DNA of 64,000 nt from FEN-1297 sp964498065. GTDB taxonomy: Bacteria > Bacteroidota > Ignavibacteria > Ignavibacteriales > Ignavibacteriaceae. Location of the stretch: contig CAZCFZ010000001.1 of assembly GCA_964498065.1 (NCBI GenBank), positions 62,001 through 126,000 on the forward strand. Direction: 5' to 3'. Within the stretch, counting starts at the first letter, position 1. Each line of letters begins with the position of its first letter. Shown piece after piece: positions 29,554 through 39,406 of this stretch. The position numbers were made by a program, and so were the translations under genes. The notes below the pieces were generated by a model. It searched no databases, was not told the origin of the DNA, and saw only the letters and a list, made by a program, of their open reading frames with translations.

Positions 29554-32010
29554 TTATTCATACCTTAACGATTTTATCGGATTTGCAGTTGCGGCTTTTA
29601 ATGATTTCAATCCTACCACTGCAAAAGAAAGAATTATTACAAATAAGACAGACAATAGGAACAGCCAGTAGTTTATTTCAATATGATTGGGAATCGATTG
29701 AAACAAAAATGTTACGACTTTGTAGGCAACGGGAACAGCAATGATTTCAGCAATAATGACTAACAAAATAAATGACTTCGATAACCTAAAAATAATATCC
29801 TTAATTGATGCTCCCATAACTTTCCTAATCCCTATTTCTTTAGTCTTCCTATCAATGACGAAAGAAGCCAATGCAAATAATCCCAAAACTGCGATTAATA
29901 TTGTTATTATTGCAGCAAAGCGAATCAATGAATCTATTGCCTGAAATATTGAATAGTCCGATCCCAATTCATTTGTTAAATACGAATACTCAAATGATTG
30001 CTCAAAACCTAAATTTTTCCATGATGATTTAATATAGTTAATAGTTTCGGCCGGGTTTGATTTATTTATTCGGATCAAAATATACTTCATCAATCCCGGT
30101 TCAATTTTTAGTATCATAGGATAATCTGTAGGACTAAAAAACCTGTGGTTAAAATTTTTGACTTCGCCGATTAAATTGCAATTATAACGAATATCGGTTT
30201 TATCGTTCTCTTTAAAATAAAGCTGAACCTTCTGTCCGGTTACTCCCTTCCATTTGCAAGCCTTCATTGCGCCTTGATTCATGATAATTGAAGAATTTTC
30301 ATCGTTATAACTTCCGTGTGAAAAACTTCGCCCTTCTTTAATTTTTAATCCCATCGTCTTTATAAAATCTTCGTCAACGTAATAGATATCTACATTTAAA
30401 TCTTTTATATTGTCTGAACTGAGAAAGATCATGTTATTATCAAGTCCTCCCGGAATAACGCTTGATGAAGTTACGCCGGTTATATTTGAGTTTTTAAGCA
30501 GCTCATTTTTGAATAGATCATATTTATCTTTTACTTTATTATCATAAATAGGGATACATAATACATTCTTTTTATTGAAACCGAGATTAGCATTTTTCCA
30601 GTATTGGATTTGCCATAATATATGAAGTGAACAAATAATGAAAATAACCGAAACAGCAAATTGAGTTACTACTAAAAATTTCCTGAACCAAGCCGATGAT
30701 TTACCTGCTCTTAACTCTCCTTTAATTACATAAGAAGCTTTGTACCTGCTGAGGACGATAGCCGGATAAAAGCCTGCAGCAATTCCAATAACAATAGAAA
30801 TACCAAACATGTAAACCAGAATGTGCGGATATACAATATTAAAGTCCGCTTCTCTTTTAGGCAAGATACCCAAAGTCGGATATGCATTGCCTATAACAGA
30901 ATGAAAAGCCGGAAGCAGCAATTCAACAAGGACAATTGCAACCATATACGAAATTAAACTGACAATTACAGATTCTCCGATAAACTGCATTATAAGCTGT
31001 AAACGGTTTGCGCCCTGAACCTTGCGCATTCCTATCTCCTTTGCGCGTGTAATTGAGTTTGCGGAAAGTAAATTTGTGTAGTTAATGCAGGCGATAATAA
31101 GAACTAAAAAAGTTAATATTAACAATAAATATGAGAATGGTTTAAATCCCCAATCCCAATACGGTAAGCCATTGTCTCTTTCATAATAAGTATCCTTGAG
31201 AGGAACTAATTTGAATTCCGTAATTTCATAAATTTCTTTTGGAATATATTTCTTTATAAACGAGGGAAAAAGAGATTCTAATTCATGCGGATTAGAATTA
31301 TTCCTAAGTTGGATGTATGTATAAGTTAGAGCTTGTGCTCTATTTCCTTTAGTTTTCTTATCATTAGATAAGCTACTTACTATTTTATCAATACTGCTAA
31401 ATGAAGCCAGAAAATCAAATTTAATAGTTGAATTAGGAGGAACTTCTTTTACTATTCCTGTTACAGTAAAACCATATTTTTTAGAAAATGCGCGCGACTG
31501 TAAATAAATTTTTTGTCCGATTGGATTTTCATTTCCAAAATATTTCTTTGCTATGTTCGGAGTAATTACAACCGTAAATGGTTTTACAAGTGCGGTTTTA
31601 GGATTCCCGGCTTTTAAAGGAAATGTAAACACCGAAAAAACAGAACTGTCTGTAAATACAAATCTTTTTTCGATATTGGTAAAATTATTTGTATTTACCA
31701 TACAATATAAAAAATTGGCAAACCTAACTGTATTTTTAATTGAGGGATAATTTTCTTTAAGAAGAGGAGCTAATGCCGTATTTGTTTGAAAATCTCTAAT
31801 CGAAGAACCGTTGTAATTGTATATTTTATCAAGCCGGTAGATATTTTTTTCATTCTTATGAAAATCGTCATAGCTGTTTTCAAATTGAATGTAACTGAAC
31901 ATCATAAGAAAACAAGCCATACCGAAAGCCAATCCGAAAATTGTAATGAATGAATACAATTTTTGATTAAGTAAATTCCTTACCGCAATCTTCAAATAAT
32001 TTTTTAACAT
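29554..32010 (-). CDS. MacB/FtsX-type ABC permease, copy 8
   Basis: 818 residues from the ATG at 32010 (head MLKNYLKIAVRNLLNQK); the longer frame from 32037 begins inside repeat A and is rejected. Coupling motifs are KEIGMRKVQGAN and KEIGIRKVMGAS. The tail, ATANPIKSLRYE, has Ile where others have Val. It is one of the longest members; the extra length is in the extracytoplasmic domains and around the middle helices (LPKREADFN insert near residue 395). It is bracketed by the two copies of repeat A. Confidence 0.88.
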   Translation of the reverse strand: MLKNYLKIAVRNLLNQKLYSFITIFGLAFGMACFLMMFSYIQFENSYDDFHKNEKNIYRLDKIYNYNGSSIRDFQTNTALAPLLKENYPSIKNTVRFANFLYCMVNTNNFTNIEKRFVFTDSSVFSVFTFPLKAGNPKTALVKPFTVVITPNIAKKYFGNENPIGQKIYLQSRAFSKKYGFTVTGIVKEVPPNSTIKFDFLASFSSIDKIVSSLSNDKKTKGNRAQALTYTYIQLRNNSNPHELESLFPSFIKKYIPKEIYEITEFKLVPLKDTYYERDNGLPYWDWGFKPFSYLLLILTFLVLIIACINYTNLLSANSITRAKEIGMRKVQGANRLQLIMQFIGESVIVSLISYMVAIVLVELLLPAFHSVIGNAYPTLGILPKREADFNIVYPHILVYMFGISIVIGIAAGFYPAIVLSRYKASYVIKGELRAGKSSAWFRKFLVVTQFAVSVIFIICSLHILWQIQYWKNANLGFNKKNVLCIPIYDNKVKDKYDLFKNELLKNSNITGVTSSSVIPGGLDNNMIFLSSDNIKDLNVDIYYVDEDFIKTMGLKIKEGRSFSHGSYNDENSSIIMNQGAMKACKWKGVTGQKVQLYFKENDKTDIRYNCNLIGEVKNFNHRFFSPTDYPMILKIEPGLMKYILIRINKSNPAETINYIKSSWKNLGFEQSFEYSYLTNELGSDYSIFQAIDSLIRFAAIITILIAVLGLFALASFVIDRKTKEIGIRKVMGASIKDIIFRLSKSFILLVIIAEIIAVPVAYKVVTFLFQSIPNHIEINYWLFLLSVLFVIILSFAVVGLKSLKAATANPIKSLRYE

Positions 32011-32018
32011 AATTTTAT

Positions 32019-32079
32019 CTCCAATATATTTGAACACCGGAATGCAAATCTGACAAACCGGCGCTCATGGCTAACGGAA
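32019..32079. repeat. Spacer repeat A, copy 2
   Basis: The second copy of the spacer repeat, in the same orientation as 29491-29549 and again between the start of one permease and the stop of the next. ACCGG...CCGGCG arms are present but one base less perfect than in copy 1. Confidence 0.75.
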
Positions 32080-32082
32080 CAC

Positions 32083-34413
32083 TTATTCATATCTTAAAGA
32101 TTTAACCGGATTTGCAGTTGCCGCTTTATATGCCTGCCAACTGACCGTAAACAAAGCTATAAATAAAATTATCATATCAGAAGCGGCAAAAATCCACCAG
32201 TTTATTTCCGTCCGGTAAGCGAAACTTTGCAGCCATTTATTTACTGCAAACCAGGCAACCGGACATGCAATTACAAATGAAACCAAAACCAATTTTATAA
32301 AATCTTTATTCAGTAGAAGCATAATATTATTTATTCCTGCGCCGTGCACTTTTCTAATACCTATTTCTTTGCGGCGCGCTTCGGATAAAAATACTGCAAG
32401 CCCTAATATTCCCATGCAAGATATTGCAATTGCCAGGAGAGCAAACATAGCGATTGCCTCTCCGAATTTTTCATCCTGCCTATAAAGCGAATCAACCCAC
32501 TGATCATAAAATTGATATTTAATATGATAATACGGATAAATTTCCGTCCATATTTTTTTGATGTAGTTCATTGTTTGTCCTGTACTGCCTTTAGCGATTC
32601 GCACATTCAAATAATTCATCGATACATTATCCGTAAACAAAACGGCAAGCGGTTCAATTGCTTTATGCATGGATGCAAAATTGAAGTCCTTTACAACCGC
32701 TATTACCTTATAGCCTCCGCCGTTATTATATATTTTGTTCTTCAAATTATCCCAGCCGAAATACTTATATGCGGTTTCATTGATAAAGCAAGCTTTTCCA
32801 AAATCTCCAGGTTCAAGTTTTCTTCCTTTGATTATATGAACTCCAAAAGTATTAACAAATGAAGTATCAGCCATTATTATTGAAACCGGTTTATCTTTCC
32901 CCTTTATCCCGGATCCAAATATCCAGTTTATTTCTCCCGGGGCGCCGAGTGTTGCACAATAATTTTTTATCCCGGAGTAATCTCCAAATTTATTTTCCAA
33001 AGCTGTTAATTGAGATTTATTGTTGGGGATATCCAGACGTACCAATTGTTCTTTATTAAACCCGAGATTTGTATACTTTACAAAATTCAACTGCTTTTGA
33101 ATTATTATAAGACAGATTATTAAGGCAGCAGATATTGAAAATTGAATTACGGTTAAAATATTTCTTAGATAACTCTTCTTCTTATTTTTAAAAATATCAC
33201 CTCTGAATATTCTTGCTGCACTAAAAGATGAAAATATAATGGCAGGACCAATTCCTGCCAGAATACCGGTAATAAAAACAGATAAGATAACTATTAAGTT
33301 TACCGGAAATTGGAAAAGAAAAATCAAGCTTAACCGGGTACCTAAAAAAGAATTGAAGGCAGGCAGAGTAATTTCAACTAAACATAAAGCAAAGAAAAAT
33401 GCAATAATTGTAACAAGGATCGCTTCAGTTAAGAAGAGAAATATTATTTCTTTTCGTCCGGCTCCAATTGTTTTTCTTATGCCGGTCTCCTTATTCCTTT
33501 TATTCTGTTGAGCCGCGTTAAGGTTAATATAATTTATTACCGCAAGTACTAATACTATTAAAGCAATACTTAAAAGTAATTCTAAAAATGCCGGATTTCC
33601 TTTTTTATTACTGCTGCCTGTAGTATTATCCGATAAATATACATCGGTCAAAGGCATTAAATTGATCTTTTTTATATAGGGGTAAAATATACCTGCATTA
33701 TTATTCAACTTTGAAATAAGCGATTTTAAATCTAAATTCTTTTTAGCCATTAGATAAATATTAAAGAGATATCTATAAGAACTACTATCGCTGCCGTTAT
33801 GAGTGGAGCTAAACTTAAATTTATTATTTTGTGCATTTACCAAAATACTTGCATCAATACTCGAATTATCAGGAAAATCTTTTATTACGCCGGAGACAAC
33901 TAATTCCAAACTATTAAATATTTTAATTTGTTTTCCAATAGGGTTAACCTTCCCAAAAAATGTTTCGGCTGTGCTTTCGGTAATAACAACCGAATTAATA
34001 TTATCGAAAGGCTTTTGGGGATTACCGTAAACGAATGGAATTGTAAACATTGTAAAAAATGATTTATCCGCCGACATTATATTATCAACATATAAGTCAT
34101 TTTTTAAATAACTCGTTTCTACTTGCGTCTTAATAACTTGTAGATAACATGCCTTTTTTATTTCAGGAAAATTACTTGTAATCATTCCGGCAACTCTATA
34201 ATCAATACCGCTGGAATTATTTTGAGTATCTATTAATTTGTAAATTTGAGCAGCATTCTTATTATAGCTATCGAAGCTATTTTCTTTAAGGATAAATAAT
34301 GATATTATAAGACATACGGAAATACCTAAAGTTAATCCAAGAATATTTATCACCGAAAATGTTTTATGTTTCTTTAGATTTCTAAATGTTATTTTCAAAT
34401 AATTTTTTAACAT
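32083..34413 (-). CDS. MacB/FtsX-type ABC permease, copy 9
   Basis: 776 residues from the ATG at 34413, preceded by AAAAGGAG; the longer frame to 34455 is inside spacer repeat B. Coupling motifs are the most divergent pair in this array: KETGIRKTIGAG and KEIGIRKVHGAG. The tail reads AYKAATANPVKSLRYE. The first extracytoplasmic domain is slightly shorter than in copies 8 and 11. Confidence 0.88.
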   Translation of the reverse strand: MLKNYLKITFRNLKKHKTFSVINILGLTLGISVCLIISLFILKENSFDSYNKNAAQIYKLIDTQNNSSGIDYRVAGMITSNFPEIKKACYLQVIKTQVETSYLKNDLYVDNIMSADKSFFTMFTIPFVYGNPQKPFDNINSVVITESTAETFFGKVNPIGKQIKIFNSLELVVSGVIKDFPDNSSIDASILVNAQNNKFKFSSTHNGSDSSSYRYLFNIYLMAKKNLDLKSLISKLNNNAGIFYPYIKKINLMPLTDVYLSDNTTGSSNKKGNPAFLELLLSIALIVLVLAVINYINLNAAQQNKRNKETGIRKTIGAGRKEIIFLFLTEAILVTIIAFFFALCLVEITLPAFNSFLGTRLSLIFLFQFPVNLIVILSVFITGILAGIGPAIIFSSFSAARIFRGDIFKNKKKSYLRNILTVIQFSISAALIICLIIIQKQLNFVKYTNLGFNKEQLVRLDIPNNKSQLTALENKFGDYSGIKNYCATLGAPGEINWIFGSGIKGKDKPVSIIMADTSFVNTFGVHIIKGRKLEPGDFGKACFINETAYKYFGWDNLKNKIYNNGGGYKVIAVVKDFNFASMHKAIEPLAVLFTDNVSMNYLNVRIAKGSTGQTMNYIKKIWTEIYPYYHIKYQFYDQWVDSLYRQDEKFGEAIAMFALLAIAISCMGILGLAVFLSEARRKEIGIRKVHGAGINNIMLLLNKDFIKLVLVSFVIACPVAWFAVNKWLQSFAYRTEINWWIFAASDMIILFIALFTVSWQAYKAATANPVKSLRYE

Positions 34414-34430
34414 AATTTTTCTCCTTTTAA

Positions 34431-34489
34431 GCTGAAAGCTATCAGCGGTCTGCATTCAGCAAAAAACTAATTGCTGAGTGCTGACAGCT
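34431..34489. repeat. Spacer repeat B, copy 1
   Basis: An imperfect inverted repeat built of GCTGA/TCAGC and AGCT units, starting GCTGAAAGCTATCAGC and ending GAGTGCTGACAGCT. Related to 39351-39402. It can form a hairpin in the polycistronic message. Repeats of this composition are common in bacterial intergenic regions. Confidence 0.6.
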
Positions 34490-34493
34490 AAGC

Positions 34494-36884
34494 TCATTCA
34501 TACCTCAAAGATTTTACCGGATTCGCAGTTGCTGCTTTTATTACCTGGATGCTTATAGTAAATAATGCAATCAGCAAAACTATTATTCCACCGAGTATAA
34601 AGAAAGAAATATCCAGTGAAATTCTATATGGATAATTCATGAGCCATTTATGCATAAAAAAATAAGAAGTAGGAACAGCAATTAGATTTGCAATTAAAAT
34701 AATTTCTATAAATTGTTTTGATATCAGGAAGAAAATATTTTTTACCGAAGCACCAAGTACTTTGCGGATTCCAATTTCTTTTGTCTTATGCGTAAGAGTC
34801 AAGATTGTCAGACCTAGTAAACCCAGACTTGCAAGCAAGATTGCAAGAAAAGAAAAAGTGCCGACAATTTCCTCAGTCCTTCCTTCGGTTCTATATGCAG
34901 CATTAAATTTATCATTTACAAAAAAATAATCAAATTGTTGTGATGGAATTAATTCTTCCCATTCTTTTCTCAAGTAATTTACAGCGTGAGGAATATTTGA
35001 AGAATTAATACGAACAGACAAAAAATTCTGTAAATACCCATATCCAGCATATCGAATTACCATTGGTTCAATTTTATTTTGCAGTGATTTAAAATTAAAG
35101 TCTTTAACAACTCCAATAATCCTATAAGGACCATCGCCCTGGGCAAATGTGATCGTTTTTCCGACAGCGGATTTCCAGCCGATTTTTTTAAGTGCAGTTT
35201 CGTTTATTAAGACCGCTTCAGATGAATCGGAACTAAATTCTTTTGAAAAATTTCTTCCTTCAATTAATGGGATTTTGTATGTCCCAAGGAAATTTTCATC
35301 TGCAGAGGTAACAATCATTGTAATCGATTGGCTTTTATCGAAACCTTCTGGTATAATACCGAATTGATTATTATAATAATACCCGGGTGTATTTTCCGAT
35401 ATTGCCGCACTAATGATTCCGGCACTTTGCTTATTATTCTTTATTATGTTTTCAAATGTTTTTGCTTTTGCTCCGATATTGCCCGAACCATTATTAAGAG
35501 ACATTACAAGTATATTTTCTTTGTTAAATCCCAAATTATAGTTTTTCATAAACCGAATCTGTGTCCCCACGACAAGTATGCATGTTATTAGTATTATTGA
35601 TATTGCATATTGGGTTGTAAGCAACAATTTACGGAAGATATTAATTTTTCCGCCCGGAACTTTATTCTCTTGATTAGATTTTAATGAAGAAGAAGAAAGT
35701 AGAAATGCAGGATATAATCCTGAAATAATTCCAATGAATAAACCGAATGAAAGCAAACAAATAATATTAAAAAAATTGAATTGGAATAATTCCAGGTTCT
35801 TACCCGTTAGTCCGTTAAATTCTGGCAGAAATAATTCAGATAGAGCAATACCGATTGAAAGAGCCATAAAACTTAGCAAAATCGATTCGCTTAAAAATTG
35901 AAAGATAAGCTGAGATTTTTTTGAGCCAAGCACTTTACGAACATTAATTTCTTTTACCCTGTCTATCGACCTGCCTGCAGAAAGGTTTGTAAAATTTATA
36001 CAAGCTATTAAAATTACAGATAAAGCAATTGCAAGCAGAGCATACAAATACAATCTTGATACTGGTGGAATTATTCCGCCAAGTATTTCAGGTTGAAGAT
36101 GAATTGATGTTAAGGGTTGAATATCGAAATTTTCTCTATTTTTAAGAAAACCAGGTAAATATTTATCCTTAGTTTTGACTAAAATATTTTTTAATTCCGC
36201 CGGAGTATATTTATCCATGCATTTAACAAAAGTATTTCGGCCTGAAGACCACCAGTGTTCTTTATAACCCGGGTAAAAACTTTTTCTGAATTCCGTGGAA
36301 ACAACTATATTTAATTGAATACTTGAATTGGAAGGTATCTTTTTTAATACGCCACTGATAATTAACGGATATTTATTAAAAAGGGTTATAGTTCTCCCTA
36401 TGGGATCTTCTTTACCAAAGTATTTTACGGCAAGTTCTTTTGTTATAACTGCAGAAGATGGATTATTAAGTGCTGTCTTTGGATTGCCTTCCCCAAAAGG
36501 AAAGGTAAAAAATGAAAAGAAGCCGGGATCGGCTTCGCTGATTTTTTCATTAAAGGTTTTTCCATCAATACGAACCGGGAACTCTATGCCTTCGGATATT
36601 GATACGGCATTTAAAGAGGGAAAATCATTTCGTAAAGTATAGGCTAAAGGATCAGGAGTTCTAGCGATTTTTTCTATTCCTTGCGGAGTTTTATCTATAG
36701 TGTAAATTCTATAAATATCTTTAGCATCTTTATTAAAAGTATCGTATGTTATTTCGTTATAGAAATAAGAAAAAATAAGAATAAAACAAGCTATACCAAT
36801 TGCAAGCCCGGAAATATTTATCAATGAATAGGTTTTATTCTTAGAAATATTTCTAAAAGCTATTTTCAAATAATTTTTTAACAT
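34494..36884 (-). CDS. MacB/FtsX-type ABC permease, copy 10
   Basis: 796 residues with the head MLKNYLKIAFRNISKNK and the tail ATANPVKSLRYE. Coupling motifs are KEINVRKVLGSK, where Asn replaces the usual Gly, and KEIGIRKVLGAS. Its C-terminal helix region (LDISFFILGG) lacks the Trp found at the copy-5 stop column, so that residue is not strictly required. It is 11 bp from copy 11. Confidence 0.88.
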   Translation of the reverse strand: MLKNYLKIAFRNISKNKTYSLINISGLAIGIACFILIFSYFYNEITYDTFNKDAKDIYRIYTIDKTPQGIEKIARTPDPLAYTLRNDFPSLNAVSISEGIEFPVRIDGKTFNEKISEADPGFFSFFTFPFGEGNPKTALNNPSSAVITKELAVKYFGKEDPIGRTITLFNKYPLIISGVLKKIPSNSSIQLNIVVSTEFRKSFYPGYKEHWWSSGRNTFVKCMDKYTPAELKNILVKTKDKYLPGFLKNRENFDIQPLTSIHLQPEILGGIIPPVSRLYLYALLAIALSVILIACINFTNLSAGRSIDRVKEINVRKVLGSKKSQLIFQFLSESILLSFMALSIGIALSELFLPEFNGLTGKNLELFQFNFFNIICLLSFGLFIGIISGLYPAFLLSSSSLKSNQENKVPGGKINIFRKLLLTTQYAISIILITCILVVGTQIRFMKNYNLGFNKENILVMSLNNGSGNIGAKAKTFENIIKNNKQSAGIISAAISENTPGYYYNNQFGIIPEGFDKSQSITMIVTSADENFLGTYKIPLIEGRNFSKEFSSDSSEAVLINETALKKIGWKSAVGKTITFAQGDGPYRIIGVVKDFNFKSLQNKIEPMVIRYAGYGYLQNFLSVRINSSNIPHAVNYLRKEWEELIPSQQFDYFFVNDKFNAAYRTEGRTEEIVGTFSFLAILLASLGLLGLTILTLTHKTKEIGIRKVLGASVKNIFFLISKQFIEIILIANLIAVPTSYFFMHKWLMNYPYRISLDISFFILGGIIVLLIALFTISIQVIKAATANPVKSLRYE

Positions 36885-36895
36885 AATTATGCCCT

Positions 36896-39334
36896 CTATT
36901 CGTACCTCAGCGATTTAACCGGGTTTACAGTTGCGGCTTTAATTGCCTGAAAACTTACTGTTAATAATGCTATTGTCAGAGCGATTATGCCTGAGAAAGC
37001 AAAAATCCAAAAATTTAAATCTATCCGGTAAGCAAAAGTCTGAAGCCATTTATCCATGAAGTAATATGCCGCTGGCCATGCAATTATATTTGCTATTAAA
37101 ACCCATTTGGTAAATTCTTTAGATAACATAGTTATCAGTTCTAAAACCGATGCACCAAGTACTTTTCTTATCCCAATTTCCTTTTTCCTTTGTTCAGTAA
37201 TAAAGGATGCCAGCCCGAATAACCCGAGACACGCAATAAATATTGCAAGCCCCGAGAATAAAGCTGCAACCTTGCCTGCCCTCTCTTCTGATTTATAAAG
37301 ATTGGCTAAATCCTGATCCATAAAAGAAGCATAAATCTCTTCTCCCCCGGTAAATTTTTTCCAGGTATTATTTATAAATGTTATTGTGTTTTTAATATTT
37401 GCCGAAGATACCCGGATTGTTAATATACTAGCCGCTTGATTAACAGGACTTAAGAAAAGTACAAGCGGTTTAATTTGTTCGTGAAGAGATTGATAATTAA
37501 AATTCTTAATCACGCCGATAATTCTATACGCTCTTGTTTGATTTCCCATCTGAATTAATTCTTTTCCAATTGGGTCTTCCGCTCCGCATTGATTTTTCAT
37601 GGCTTCGTTTATCACTAAGGATGTTGTATCCGCTCCAAAGTCCTTTGAAAAGAAACGGCCTCTAAGCAATGATATTTTAAATGTCTTTAAAAAATTATAA
37701 TCTACATCAAGATACTGACTGGAAATAATATTAGAGACCTGTCTATTATTATATGAATAACCGTTTCCCGGAACTCCGTGAAAAAACATTATGGAAGAAT
37801 TGGTTAATGATATAACATCCGGGTTCTTTAATAATTCATGTTCAATTACTTGTAATTTATTTTCCGGTATTCCAAAATTCTTTATTGCATATAGCTGCTC
37901 TTTATTAAAGCCGAGGTCTTTATTTTGAATGTACTGCAGCTGATCCCTAATAATGAATGTACCTACTATTAAAGCAATTGAAATAGTAAATTGAACTACA
38001 ACCAATCCGCTTCTTAACGTGCTCTTTTTAATTCTCTTTTCAAAGCCTGACTTGAACAAATGGATCGGCTTAAATGATGAAAGATAAAAAGCCGGATAAC
38101 TGCCGGAAATTATTCCGATAATCACTGCAAATAATATAAGACCGGGAACTGTATATACATTGTTTAATAACTCAAGATTTAAATTCTTTCCGGTTAATTG
38201 ATTGAAATAGGGCAGAGTAATTTCAATTAAAGTAATTGATATTAAAACCGAAAATAATGAAACTAAAATTGATTCGGTTAGAAATTGACCTATTAACTTT
38301 GTTTTATTTGAACCGAGAGTCTTTTTTATCCCTACTTCTTTAGACCTGGTTTCAGATCTTGCGGTAGTTAAATTTATAAAATTAATTATAGCTAAAAGTA
38401 AAATGAAAACAGCTACCGCGGAGAATATGTACACGTAATCAATATCGCTTGTACTTTGCTGAGCAAATTCAGAGTTTGTGTCAATTCCATATTCATTTTG
38501 AGAATATAAATAAATTGATGTTAACGGCTGAAGATAAAAGTTCCAGGTATTGCCTTTATTGAGGAATTCACTGAAAGAAATTCCAAGAACCGATTCCGCC
38601 TGAGGACCTACATGAGCATAAACTATTTTCTTTAACTTTTTCTGAAAGATGGCAGGATCTGTTCCATTTTTTAAAACTATATAAGTTATATAGGACATGT
38701 TCAGCCAGTCGTCATTTTTTGTCACCGTATAAGTAGACATTGATAATAAAAAATCACATCTGAAACTTGAATTAGCGGGAAAATCTTTCATTACGCCGGT
38801 AACCATGTATGAAGTTTGGTAATCAGCGATAAGGATTTTTCCGACCGGATTTTCATCGCCGAAATATTTTTTAGCTTCGGATTCAGTCATTACTATACTA
38901 TTCGGCCGGCTTAGTACTGTATTGGGATTACCGCTAATAAGAGGAAGTGAAAAAACATTGAAGAAATTCGAATCCGCGGTATATAGGCGACGTTCTCTAA
39001 AAACTTTATCCTTGTACTTTAAAACATGATTACCAAAAAATCCGATCCTTGTGTAAGTAATTACTTCAGGAAAATCATGAACGAGCGTATTTCCAAGCGG
39101 AGCGGCTGTTTTGCAGTTGCAGCTTTCCTGTCCATTAATCGATGATTTAATATAAACCCGATAAATCGAATCGGAATTTTTATAAAACTTATCGTAGCTT
39201 AGCTCATTACGGATATAAAGCAGTATCATTACGCAACAGGCAATACCAATGGTTAGACCAAAGATATTGATTAAGGAATATCCTTTATTCTTTTTGAGAT
39301 TTCTTATTGCAATCTTTAAATAATTTATTAACAT
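36896..39334 (-). CDS. MacB/FtsX-type ABC permease, copy 11
   Basis: 812 residues from the ATG at 39334 (head MLINYLKIAIRNLKKNK); the extended frame to 39376 runs into repeat B. Coupling motifs are KEVGIKKTLGSN and KEIGIRKVLGAS; the tail is ATVNPVKSLRYE. The first extracytoplasmic domain has a CNC cysteine pair (QESCNCKTAAP near residue 72). Confidence 0.88.
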   Translation of the reverse strand: MLINYLKIAIRNLKKNKGYSLINIFGLTIGIACCVMILLYIRNELSYDKFYKNSDSIYRVYIKSSINGQESCNCKTAAPLGNTLVHDFPEVITYTRIGFFGNHVLKYKDKVFRERRLYTADSNFFNVFSLPLISGNPNTVLSRPNSIVMTESEAKKYFGDENPVGKILIADYQTSYMVTGVMKDFPANSSFRCDFLLSMSTYTVTKNDDWLNMSYITYIVLKNGTDPAIFQKKLKKIVYAHVGPQAESVLGISFSEFLNKGNTWNFYLQPLTSIYLYSQNEYGIDTNSEFAQQSTSDIDYVYIFSAVAVFILLLAIINFINLTTARSETRSKEVGIKKTLGSNKTKLIGQFLTESILVSLFSVLISITLIEITLPYFNQLTGKNLNLELLNNVYTVPGLILFAVIIGIISGSYPAFYLSSFKPIHLFKSGFEKRIKKSTLRSGLVVVQFTISIALIVGTFIIRDQLQYIQNKDLGFNKEQLYAIKNFGIPENKLQVIEHELLKNPDVISLTNSSIMFFHGVPGNGYSYNNRQVSNIISSQYLDVDYNFLKTFKISLLRGRFFSKDFGADTTSLVINEAMKNQCGAEDPIGKELIQMGNQTRAYRIIGVIKNFNYQSLHEQIKPLVLFLSPVNQAASILTIRVSSANIKNTITFINNTWKKFTGGEEIYASFMDQDLANLYKSEERAGKVAALFSGLAIFIACLGLFGLASFITEQRKKEIGIRKVLGASVLELITMLSKEFTKWVLIANIIAWPAAYYFMDKWLQTFAYRIDLNFWIFAFSGIIALTIALLTVSFQAIKAATVNPVKSLRYE

Positions 39335-39350
39335 AATTTCCCTTTTGTTT

Positions 39351-39402
39351 AGCTTTCGTCTATCAGCACTGAGCATTCAGCCAAAGCTGAGTGCTGAAAG
39401 CT
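39351..39402. repeat. Spacer repeat B, copy 2
   Basis: Begins AGCTTTC and ends GCTGAGTGCTGAAAGCT, with TCAGCACTGAGCATTCAGC on the left arm, so the arms pair well. It occupies the spacer between copies 11 and 12, as repeat B copy 1 does between copies 9 and 10; together they bracket copies 10 and 11. Confidence 0.6.
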
Positions 39403-39406
39403 TTTC

